DNA of 64,000 nt from Dactylis glomerata (lineage: Eukaryota > Streptophyta > Magnoliopsida > Poales > Poaceae). The translations under genes were made by a program, and so were the position numbers. The stretch covers positions 186,001 through 250,000 of the forward strand of contig QXEO01000881.1 of NCBI GenBank assembly GCA_007115705.1, written 5' to 3'. This document shows, piece by piece, positions 44,756-54,643 of this stretch (positions are counted from its first letter, which is position 1; every line of letters begins with the position of its first letter). Under the pieces are notes generated by a model, which searched no databases, was not told the DNA's origin, and worked only from the letters and a program-made list of their open reading frames with translations.

Positions 44756-47691
44756 TTCGCAATTTTCTGCGCCTAGCTCAAAGGCGTTAAAAGAAAAGCA
44801 CTCTTGGGAGATAACCCAATGTTTTTTTACATTCAGTTCTTTTTATTTTATTTGAGTCTTGGAAGTTATTACTACTGTAATGACCTCTCCTTATCCTTTT
44901 TATTTCGTTTTTGTGCCAAGAGAAGCCTCTAATTTGAGCAAGGTAAGATTTGTGGATGTTGCTGTCCTGAAATAGTTTTTAGTGCTGCACCGTAAAAATT
45001 CGTAAAAATTCTCTGTATATCTTTTAGACCTGCGATTCCTTGTGCATATGACCTAGGTTATATCCAAACTTTCATTAGTTGAACACTTTTTTATTTGAGC
45101 AACAGAAAACCCCTCAAAAATTCGACCTTTGTCAGCTGTTCTGTTTTGACAGATTTCTGCCAATATTTGTGTTTGTCGCTTTATCGCTTTCTTTTTGAGT
45201 TCTTTTGATCACGGAACTTTTGGGGAAGTTGCTACAGTAGTATATGCTTTATATGTGGTGGTTTTGAGTTGAAACCTGAAGCAAAAAGGATTTATTCTAT
45301 GTTATGCTTACACTAATGTTGCTAATAGATTTGTGTTTAGTTTTGTATGAAGGAAGTTTTCAAGTGTAGGGATCGGAGAGTGATGAGATGAGTTGAAGAA
45401 TGGACAAAAGCTCAAGCTTGGGGATGCCCATGCATCACCCCAAGAAATATCCAAGAAGTACAAGCGTCAAAGCTTGGGGATGCCCCCGAGGCACCCCTTC
45501 TTCATCGGCAAAAATTAGGTTACCTTTCAAGATACTATATTTTTATTGCTTTATGCATTATGCGTTTTTCTTGGAGTGTCAGTTGTTTTAGTTTTCCGTT
45601 TAGTTTAGTTTAGTTTGCTGCAATAAATGGTTGGACCCCAACAAACTCCTTTTGGAGAAGTTGCCTTGCTTTTTATTTGCCAAGAACACTCCGTTTTTCA
45701 TTCTTATAATTTCAACGAGAGTTCTCTTTTTCTAGAACTGCGTTTAGCTTTCGATTTTCGCCTTGATTTGTGTTCAGATCTTGTTATATATTTTTATCAA
45801 GGTTTATTTTTGCCTCCGATCTTTATTGGTTTTTATCAAAAGAGGTGGTTATAAAAAGTTTGAATGGTGTTGGAAAAGAGAAAAAGCTTTATGCAAAAAA
45901 GTGGTACAAGAAGGAGCTTGTGTAGACTGCGGCCTAGGCTTTTGCATGTCGTGCTTGATGTCTTTTTGAAAGTATGCTTAGTGGTTTTGCTGTAGCATGA
46001 CTTGTCTCAAATAACTGAGATTGCTTAATGAGCCTTTGAAAAAATCATGCGTTGTTTTTATCGTTTGGAAGCATTACTTTGGTTTTCTCCTTGATGCTTT
46101 ATTTGGGTTGACTTGGCGCATGCTCACACATGTTAGACTCTTACAAAGTCGCCAATAGCCTCTATGATCATTTAGTTTTTGACTTTTGATGCCATCCTAT
46201 GCTTCTTTTAATGTCGCTTTGTCGCTTTGCATGATTATGGCCGTTACTGCTCTCTTAGTTGGTCGCTCCCAGTCTTTTGCTAGCCTTCGCCTTGTACTGA
46301 GTATGAGCTCTACTCGTGCATCCAACTCCTAAAAACCAAGTTTGCCAAAGTGTCCACCATACATACCTATTAGCAATTTGCTATTCCAAAGTACATTTGA
46401 CTTGCTTTTATCTACTCTTCAAATTAAACTCTTACCAGTGTTATGAGAAAATTGGTCAGTAAAGCTCTAATGAACCGGAAGGCATACTTTATTTTTCTCG
46501 TTCTTAAAAATTTGACATTGTGGTCTCTTATGTTGAGTTGTTATGCTTGCAAGTTGTAAGTTGGAGATTAGCCCATCCATGCCATCATGGGGCAAGCTTT
46601 CAACATTGCACTTCTTATTTGAGTTGATATCGTGATCTTTTGTTTATGGATACTCGTGGTGTGAAATAAATTGGGAATCTTGTGGGATCATGGAGTTTGC
46701 ATATGTGTTAGAGAAACGCCCGGGCCGCCAATCTAAGCCATGCATAATTCATGGTGGAAATTTGCAGCATGCCCATAGTGGACATTCGACGACGCATCTC
46801 AAAATAAAAAGCTATACAAATGGTAAATAAAAGAGATGTCGAGGTGTTCATTGTCTGCTTGTCCTGTCATTTTGATGTGGGCTTGTTCCATGTCATCGGG
46901 CACGGAGGTACCCCGTTGGCGGTTCTCGATGATATGTAAATACTTACAATGACAAGAGCCTTGCTTGGTACTCTAAGTAAAGTGGCATGAGGTTTGGGTA
47001 CTCGTATTCACGGGACACGAGGTTTTCAACTTATGATTTGTCAAGCATATGCAGCATGAGTGTTCTCGCATTAACTTTAACCATTCAAGATGCTTATGAT
47101 GGGGGCAATGAGAGCTCAAAGCCGGTAAGTACCATAATTTTTGAAGGTTTATAAAACTTGCAATCACTGCTTCCCTCCGCGAAGGGCCTTTCTTTTACTT
47201 TTATGTTGAGTCACCACCTTCTATCTTTATGCACCATTAAGAGAGCATAGTTGTCATTCTTAGTATAATGTGCATTGTCCCAAAGTTTTCATTGATTGAT
47301 TCATATTGTTGGTTTCACTTGTTCTCAAATTATTTGTATCTAGTCGCCCTCTTAAACTTGAAGGTGTCCTATGCATTTATGTTTTGCTCTCCATGAAGGA
47401 CAAGCTGAAAACCATTTGTATGTTTTTCCTTATGATTTGAACACACGTTTGACTTTCATTGTTTCATTTTCATGATCTTTTGTTTGTGTTCATTTTCATG
47501 TTATAACATGGTTGCTAAGTTTCTTCTATCAAGATCATATCTTTCATGACCATGTTTTAAGTTCTTTTGATCCCAGCGCACAACGCTTACATAGATGATC
47601 AAGATTGTGTAGGTGCATGTCACCTCAAAAACTATTTCTTTTGTTATCACTTACCTACTCGAGTACGAGCAGGAGTTAAGCTTGGGGATGA
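44756..47691 (+). other. Element E 3' non-coding internal region
   Basis: 2.9 kb without a credible coding region. It starts with the phrase ctcaaaggcgttaaaagaaa near the gag stop. Three copies of AAGCTTGGGGATG are present: 45414-45426, 45470-45482 and 47678-47690, the last being the polypurine tract next to the 3' LTR. The region is conserved in reverse in elements A and C, which argues that it carries required cis signals or simply that all share one recent ancestor. Confidence 0.75.
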
Positions 47692-49328
47692 TGATACGTT
47701 TCCAACGTATCCATAATTTTTGATGCTCCATGCTTGTTTTTACATCATTTGGTTAGTGTTTCGTTACACTTCGTGGTACTTTTATGCAATTTCCGGAACT
47801 AACCTACTAACAAGTCGCCACAGTGCCAGTTCCCTGTTTTCTGCTGTTTTTGTGTTTCAGAAAAGTTACACAGAAAATATGCTCGGAATTGGACGAAACC
47901 AAAGCCAGTCGCCCAGAATTTTACCGAAGCTTCCAGAGAACCGAAGAGGACACGGAGTGGGGCCACGAGGGGCCCTCACACCAGGGCGGTGCAGCCAGGG
48001 GCTGGGCCGTGCCCCCTATGTGTGAGACCACCGCGGTCCACTCCAGACAATGCCCCTTCGCCTATAAAGACCCCCCGACGGGAAAAACCTAAAAACACGA
48101 TCAGTTTTCCAGAACACATCGGGATCCACCGCCGCCGTCGACCCGAAGATCGGGAGGGTCCAGAAGCTCTTCCCGGCACCCTGTCAGAGAGGGGAATCAC
48201 CACCGGAGGTCTTCTTCATCGCCATGCTTGCCTCCGGAGCGATGAGTGAGTAGTCTACCTTGGACTATGGGTCCATAGCAGTAGCTAGATGGTTGTCTTC
48301 TCCACAATGTGCTTCATATTTAGATCTCATGAGCTGCCCTACATGATTGAGATCACCGTTATGTAATTCTACATGTTTGGTTTATTGGGATCCGATGAAT
48401 ATTGGTGTTATGCTTGAGTTGATGTACTGAAATTTATCTTATGTTATCTCTATGTTGTTTATGATCTTGCATGCTCTCCGTTGTTAGTAGCTATCTTGGC
48501 CGAGTAGTTGCTAGTGACTCCAAGAGGGGGTATTTATGCTCGATAGTGGGTTCATGCCTCTATTTAATCTGGGGGAGTGACAGAAACCTCTAAGGTTGTA
48601 GATGTGCTGTTGCTACTAGGGGGAAAACAACATTCATATGCTCGAGGGCATATGCTTTGTTTACATTACATACTTTGCTTAATGCAATTATCTGTTGTTC
48701 GCAACTTAATACTCATGGGGTGTTCGGACGATATCCCCGTGAGTGGATTATTAGTCATAGATGCAGTTGGATGGCGGTCTATGTATCTTGTTGTAATGCC
48801 CAGAGTATATCTCATAGTGATCCTCTCATCATATGCACGTTGTCTTTATTCTATCAATTGCCCACCTGTAATTTGTTTACCCAGCATGCATTATTTTATC
48901 TATGGAGAGACACCGCTAGTGAACTGTGGACCCTGGTCCTATTTCCTTTATATTGCTATCACCTGTTTAGTTTACTCGCACTGTTTACTTTACTCGCATA
49001 CTATTATCACTTTCCACTTGATACGCTCATACCCTTTGTTTCAAGCAAAGCGGTGACATTGATAACCTCATCGTAAGTTGGGAACAAAGTATTTGGTTGT
49101 GTTGTGTGCAGGTTCCGCATTGCAGCTAGCAAAGCAAAGCTTGGACGAGGCTCCCTATAAATTGTCCTGAGCTGTCGCAAGCTAGTCAGCATCACCTTCA
49201 GTCATTTGTCTGCTCCTCTCCTGAACGATAAACCTTGGTTTCTTACTGAGGGAAAATCTTGCTGCTATATTCATCATACCTTCCTCTTGGGGTTCCCAAC
49301 GGGCTGGTCATTTACCAGGCATCAAGCA
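47692..49328 (+). repeat. 3' LTR of element E
   Basis: 1,637 bp, same structure as 40867-42502, with TATAAAG near 48063. It ends at ...ggcatcaagca followed by the TACAT duplication. Confidence 0.9.
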
Positions 49329-50730
49329 TACATCAAATTGATGTCAAACAGAAAGGTCGATGCTAAGGGTCAAGCATTTCTCAATAGGTACATCCAAGAT
49401 AGAACAAAGTGGGCAAGAGCCTACGATGAAAATGGTCGGAGGTACGATCAAATAACAAGCAATATGGCAGAGTGCTTCAACAAGGTGCTCAAGGGTGTCC
49501 GTGCATTGCCCGTGACGGCAATTGTACGATACACATTCGACAAGTTGAATGAGTATTTTTTGAAGTACTCAGATGAAACGGATAGGCAGATTGCGGGAGA
49601 CAATACACAAAAGCACAAATACAAGTACCCACCCAAAGTTGACGAGTGGATGACATTTCAGTCTCGTAAGGCAGATTCTGAAGTTGCCACTGTTTATGAT
49701 AACGAAGAGCTCATTTATCAAGTGAACGATCCCGGAGGAACCACGGCCGATGGTGTCCAACACGGAGGCCGAGCATTCAAGGTCTCGCTAAGGAATTGTG
49801 AGTGCACATGTGCGAGGCCATCTTTGGTCCATCTCGCTTGCTCGCATTTGCTAACGGCGGCTCGGATGCGTCATGTGGACTACAATCACCCTCTCGCCGT
49901 GAGAGAGTCAGAGTTCTCCATCACGACGACCAAGAAAACATGGGCTCCTAGATTTAACCCATACCTAGACCAATCACAGTGGCCCGAGTATCATGGAATC
50001 CAACTATGGCCCCATCCGTCATGGAAGGTTGTTAAACGTGGAAGACGTCAGACAAAGTGTTTTAGGGGCGACATGGATGGATGGGGTCGTGGTGGTGCGA
50101 GAGAATCAGGAAAGTGTAATGGTAATGGACACAATGCTAGGACATGTACCCAAAGGAAAAGAACAAAGAGAAATGACCCAAACACAAGCCAACCCATGAG
50201 TAGCCAACAAGGAGGTCCAAGCCACCAAGGTGGTCCAAGCCAACAAAGGAGTACCCAACAAAGTGTTGCAAGCCAACAAAGTGGTCCAAGCCACCAAGAT
50301 GGTCCAAGCCAACAAAGGTGTACCCAACAAAGTGTTGCAAGCCAAAAAAGTGGTCCAAGCCACCAAGATGGTCCAAACCAACAAAGGAGTACCCAACAAA
50401 GTGTTGCAAGCCAACAAAGTGTTGCAAGCCAACAAAGTGGTCCTAGTCACCGAGGTGGTCGAAGCCACCAAGGTGGTCCAAGCTATCGTAATCCTAGGCA
50501 ACAAAGAGGAAGACAACTAGGTCTTAGAGGAGTCCGTGGTGGTGTAAATCAAACTAGTATGATAGGATATCTACAAGGACCATTTCCGTATGTACTTCTA
50601 TTTTGTGCTTTACAATTTCTTAATTTGAGATAACATTTTACATATAGTGTTTACTAACTTTTATCTCCACTCTTATTCTAGGTATGGCGGGGAGTCAAGC
50701 CAACAAGGAGGGCGATTAGACCTTCAATGA
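49329..50730 (+). pseudogene. mudrA: MULE transposase, C-terminal fragment (SWIM, zinc knuckle)
   Basis: It continues the catalytic fragment after element E. TSNMAECFNKVLKG holds the likely third catalytic residue (Glu). A SWIM zinc finger follows (CECTCARPSLVHLACSHLL) and then a CCHC-like knuckle (KCNGNGHNARTC). The tail is built of tandem Gln/Ser/Pro repeats (about 50200-50500). A probable intron at 50588-50681 (gtatgt...ttctag) joins the frame to a short last exon ending at TGA 50728-50730. No stop lies in this fragment; only the upstream TAG and the two insertions disable the gene. As assembled, the transposase would be about 1,070 residues, a normal MULE length. Confidence 0.88.
50190..50500 (+). 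repeat. Tandem repeat in the MULE transposase tail
   Basis: Units of 15-18 bases (variants of ggtccaagccaacaaag) are organised in a higher-order period of about 87 bases. They encode repeats of the SQQSGPSHQDGP kind. All changes keep the frame. Confidence 0.8.
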
Positions 50731-51394
50731 GTCTTGGAGGAAGGTGATGGAGATGGATGTGGCCGAGAGTAAGAAGAAAGAGGCAACACAAATGAGGATG
50801 GAAGAAGAGCAACAATTGAGGGTTCGTGAGGAAAGAATGAGAAGAGAAAGAGAAGAGCAACGTCAAAAGGAGCTTGCGGAGGGGGTAATAAAGAGCATTC
50901 ATGAGTATGATGAGATAATGAAGAGAGCCTATGATAAGATAAGCAACATGGAAGTAGAGAGGGAGAGGTAGAGAAAGGTGAGGGGGACGGGACATAGCTC
51001 AACTCAAGGTCACAAGGAGGATGAAGATGTTTCCAATGAGGCTTGGAGGAGAGTGAAGGAACAGGATGCGGCCAAGAAAGTGGAAGAAAGAAAGAGAAAG
51101 AAGAAAGAGGAAGCTGAGAAAGAGGCAGCGGAACGGGAGGATACGTGGAGACTATGGCGGGAAGCGATGAGGTATGAGGAGATGAAGCGCGCACATGAAC
51201 TTAAAGTGAAGAAAGAACGAGAAACGCGTCTTAAGAAGGAGCGCGAGGCTCGATGGGCAGAGCACCTAGAAAGGTAGTCCGCAAGGATAAAGAGGGAGAA
51301 GAAGGAACTATTCGAGAGGGCGGCTGCCGAGGCGCATGCCATAAGAAGAAGAGGAAGGCCACGACGAAGGCGAAGGCAAAGGGACCATGCTTGA
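50684..51394 (+). pseudogene. Coiled-coil ORF remnant beside the MULE transposase
   Basis: A frame of 237 codons, shifted relative to the transposase end, is interrupted by three TAG stops (50717, 50969, 51275). It encodes an almost continuous Lys/Glu/Arg-rich coiled coil with the phrases FNESWRKVMEMDVAESKKK and SNEAWRRVKEQDAAKK repeated, pointing to an internal duplication. It ends in an Arg-rich tail. It may be the true C-terminal exon of the transposase through an alternative splice, or a second MULE gene. I do not recognise a family. Confidence 0.6.
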
Positions 51395-51404
51395 GCGAAT
51401 AGAG

Positions 51405-51610
51405 CATTCGTGAATTTGGGCATGTATTGAACTATTGCATGTAATCCTTTAGATGCTTCCATTTCGAACTATTTGCGAACCTTGTTATTTCGTATCATTC
51501 GTGAATTTGGGCATGTATCAAACTATTGCATGTAATCCTTTATATGGTACCATTTCGAACTATGTGTGAACCTTGTCATTTTGAACTATTTGCAAATCTT
51601 GTCATTTTGA
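51405..51610. repeat. 91-bp tandem duplication at the MULE 3' side
   Basis: Copies at 51405-51495 and 51496-51586, starting cattcgtgaatttgggcatg, with a partial third copy after. Non-coding. Confidence 0.8.
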
Positions 51611-51632
51611 AGGATTTGTAACTTTTGCACAC

Positions 51633-53279
51633 TGATTGCTTGCGGTGGTGATATCTTTTCACCGTCCAGTTGGGAACCCCAAGAGGAAGGTATGATGAAT
51701 ATAGCAGCAAGGTTTTCCCTCAGTTAAGAAACCAAGGTTTATCGATCCGAAGGGGAAAAAGCCAAATGACTGAAGGTGATGCTTGCTAGTTTGCGACAGC
51801 TCCGGACAATTTATTAGGCGCCTCGTCCAAGCTTTGCTTTGCTAGCTACAACGCAGAACCTGCACACAACACAACCAAATACTTTGCGCTCCCAACTTAC
51901 GATGAGGTTGTCAATCTCACCGGTTTGCTTGAAACAAAGGAATGAGCGTATCGAGTGGAAAATAGTACTAGTATGCGAGTAAAGTAAATAGTGCGAGTAA
52001 AGTAAACAGGTGATAGCAATAATGGAAATAGGACCGGGGTCCACAGTTCACTAGTGGTGTCTCTCCATAAGATAAAATAACACATGCTGGGTAAACAAAT
52101 TACAGTTGGGCAATTGATAGAATAAAGACAACGTGCATATGATGAGAGGATCACTATGAGATTTACTCTGGGCATTACAACAAGATACATAGACCGCCAT
52201 CCAACTGCATCTATGACTAATAATCCACTTGTGGCGAACCAATCCGAGAACTCCACAAGTATTAAGTTGCGAACAACAGATAATTGCATTAAGCAAAGTG
52301 TGTAATGTAAACAAAGCATATGCCCTCGAGCATATGAATGTTGTTTTCCCCCTAGTAGCAACAGCACATCTACAACCTTAGAGGTTTCTGTCACTCCCCC
52401 AGATTAAATAGAGGCATGAACCCACTATCGAGCATAAATACCCCCTCTTGGAGTCACTAGCAACTACTCGGCCAAGATAGCTACTAACAACGGAGAGCAT
52501 GCAAGATCATAAACATCATAGATATAACATAAGATAAATTTCAGTACATCAACTCAAGCATAACACCAATATTCATCGGATCCCAACAAACCAAACATGT
52601 AGAATTACATAACGGTGATCTCAATCATGTAAGGCAGCTCATGAGATCTAAACATGAAGCACATGGTGGAGAAGACAACCATCTAGCTACTGCAATGGAC
52701 CCATAGTCCAAGGTAGACTACTCACTCATCGCTCCGGAGGCAAGCATGGTGATGAAGAAGACCTCCGGTGGCGATTCCCCTCTCCAGCAGGGTGCCGGGA
52801 AGAGCTTCTGGACCCTCCCGATCTTCGGGTCGATGGTGGCGGCGGATCGCGATGTGTTCTGGAAAAGTGATCGGGTATTTAGGTTTTTCCCGTCGGGGGG
52901 TCTTTATAGGCGAAGGGGCATCGTCATGAGTGGACAGAGGCGGTCTCACACATAGGGGGCGTGGCCCAGCCCCTGGCCGCGCCCCCCTGGTGTGTGGGGT
53001 CCTCGTGGCGCCACTCCGTCTCCTCTTCGGTTCTCTGGAAGCTTCGGTGAAATTCTGGGCGATTGGCTTTGGATTCGTCCAATTCCGAGAATATTTCCTA
53101 TGCAACTTTTCTGAAACACAAAAATAGCAGAAAATAGGGAACTGGCACTATGGCGACTTGTTAATAGGTTAGTTCCAAAAAATGCATAAAAGTGCCACGA
53201 AGTGTAACGAAACACTAAGCAAATGGTGTAAAAACAAGCATGGAGCATCAAAAATTATGGATACGTTGGAGACGTATCA
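51633..53279 (-). repeat. 3' LTR of element C
   Basis: On the plus strand it runs from about tgattgcttgcggtgg to ...gttggagacgtatca. The TATA box lies on the minus strand (ctttatagg near 52901). The GC-rich U5 reading frame is open here (minus strand, 53105-52722). Confidence 0.82.
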
Positions 53280-53306
53280 GCATCCCCAAGCTTAACTCCT
53301 GCTCGT

Positions 53307-54047
53307 TGTCGTGGGAATTTGGAGACAGTAGCCATGGGGAGGCTTATCGGAGGGGCTCGACGTTGGTGACGATGGGTCCGGCTCGGGATTGTGCCAACAG
53401 AGACACCTCGTTTTACCCAGGTTCAGGGCCCTCCCGGTTGGAGGTAAACCCCTACTTCCTGCCTGCTTCGTATTGATTGGACAAGTATCGAATACAATGC
53501 TCCTCGAGCTGTTCGGCTAGAGGAGGAAGAAGAAGATCGGATCCCACATGCTAAGGGTCCAGGCCCCCTTATATAGACGGGGGCCTGGTTACAGGTTTTG
53601 GTAGCGATCCGGCCGGCTGCCGGCTCCTCGGCGGCGGCGTCCTTGGCGTGATCCTCTGGCCCTGCTCTGGCATAGGCACTTTATAAAGTGCCTTTCCCCT
53701 GGGCCGGCATCTGGAGGGCATATCCCCTCTCCTCTGCCTCGGATCCCGTCATGGGGAAGGGTCTTCGATCTCTCATTGGTTGGACGTGGTCGTGGCGCTC
53801 GTCATTCCTATCCTGCGCCCCTGCCGATCTTGTCGGGGCCGTTCCGCTTTTGGCCAGACAACCGTTGGGAAGCTTTGTCTTCATCGCCCGGCTCCAGTTC
53901 TCCTCGGTGGAGTCGCTAGCCGGCCGCTGGCGCAGCCGGCCTTTCGGGCAGAGCCGGTCTCCTCGTGTTGAAGCCGTGGGGGCTCCTGGGACGCCAGCCG
54001 GCATACTTCCCGGCCCGTGGTGCGCCCCCTAAGTCATCCCCACGACA
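53307..54047 (-). repeat. 3' LTR of element D
   Basis: 741 bp. It has a TATATAAG box on the minus strand (plus-strand ccttatatag, about 53567-53576). A 20-bp perfect palindrome AGGCACTTTATAAAGTGCCT at 53674-53693 has TATAAA on both strands. Confidence 0.92.
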
Positions 54048-54643
54048 CTAGCCCCCGAAACTGGCGAAGTCTCATGGGCTAGCATGGGGCTTTGGCGGGT
54101 TCCTCTTCTCGCCGAAGTCTTCCACGTCCTCATCGAAGTCCCAGGGTTCCCTATTTGACTCAAAAGTACCTGGCCTCGAGGTCAGGTCCTGCGGCGTACT
54201 GGTGGCCGCCTCGGGACGAACCGGCTCCGAGACCGAACCGGCTGGCGACCGCCACGCAGCCGTCTGCCGTTGTCCAACTCCTCGGAACTTGCTCCCTCAG
54301 GGGCTGGACCGAGGCACACTTGTGCGCACGCCATCGTGTCACGTCCATTCGGCCCCGGCCCACGATCCTTTGCGGCAACCGCGGCGGTTGCCCGATCCTT
54401 ACGCGATCGTGGCTCATGACGAAAGGGGTCAGTTGCCGGCCCGTCGTGGGTGAGATAGGCAACTGACCCACCCCTTCACTTTTAAACCAAGGACCGCCCT
54501 GAAACAGAGCATCGGTCACCCGCGTCTCTTCTTCCTTCCGCATTTGCTCCACTTAGAATCCCCTGCTCCCGAGCTCCGCCCCCAAGGGATTAGGGTTCTT
54601 CGCTTGCTCCGCCACCATTCCGCTCATCCAGATCCGCACCCGG
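54048..54643 (+). promoter_or_regulatory. Element D polypurine tract and upstream region of the antisense gene
   Basis: The minus strand starts with the polypurine tract ccagtttcgggggctag beside the LTR. On the plus strand the region is GC-rich and carries only a weak TATA-like cttttaaacc near 54479, about 165 bases before the ATG. Promoter assignment is uncertain; the palindromic TATA of the neighbouring LTR is an alternative. Confidence 0.45.

Larger units (their letters stand above)
40867..49328 (+). mobile_element. Element E: Athila-like Gypsy retrotransposon, gag-protease only
   Basis: LTRs of 1,636 and 1,637 bp start TGATACG and end ...ggcatcaagca. A perfect 5-bp duplication TACAT flanks the element (40862-40866, 49329-49333). 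The tRNA-Asp primer binding site and a gag-protease gene of Athila type follow the 5' LTR. The remaining 2.9 kb of interior is non-coding and has no reverse transcriptase, RNase H or integrase. The LTRs differ at several percent of positions, so this insertion is clearly older than element B. Elements A and C and the solo LTR belong to the same family. I do not assign a published family name. Confidence 0.92.
25373..51632 (+). mobile_element. Mutator-like (MULE) transposon, broken by elements B and E
   Basis: The segments 25373-27185, 40055-40866 and 49329-51632 are parts of one element that carries a MuDR-type transposase gene. Total length without the inserts is about 4.9 kb. Terminal inverted repeats cannot be recognised at either side, and elements A and C abut it, so the true ends may be lost. 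Near the left side (25500-25680) is a GC-rich stretch with repeated ggcgcc and gtggc(g/a)c motifs, as seen in the terminal regions of many grass MULEs. All coordinates other than the two insertion points are approximate. Confidence 0.7.

Noticed and set aside
50106..50516. Minus-strand hydrophobic repeat protein
   Set aside because: It is the antisense translation of the transposase tail repeat.
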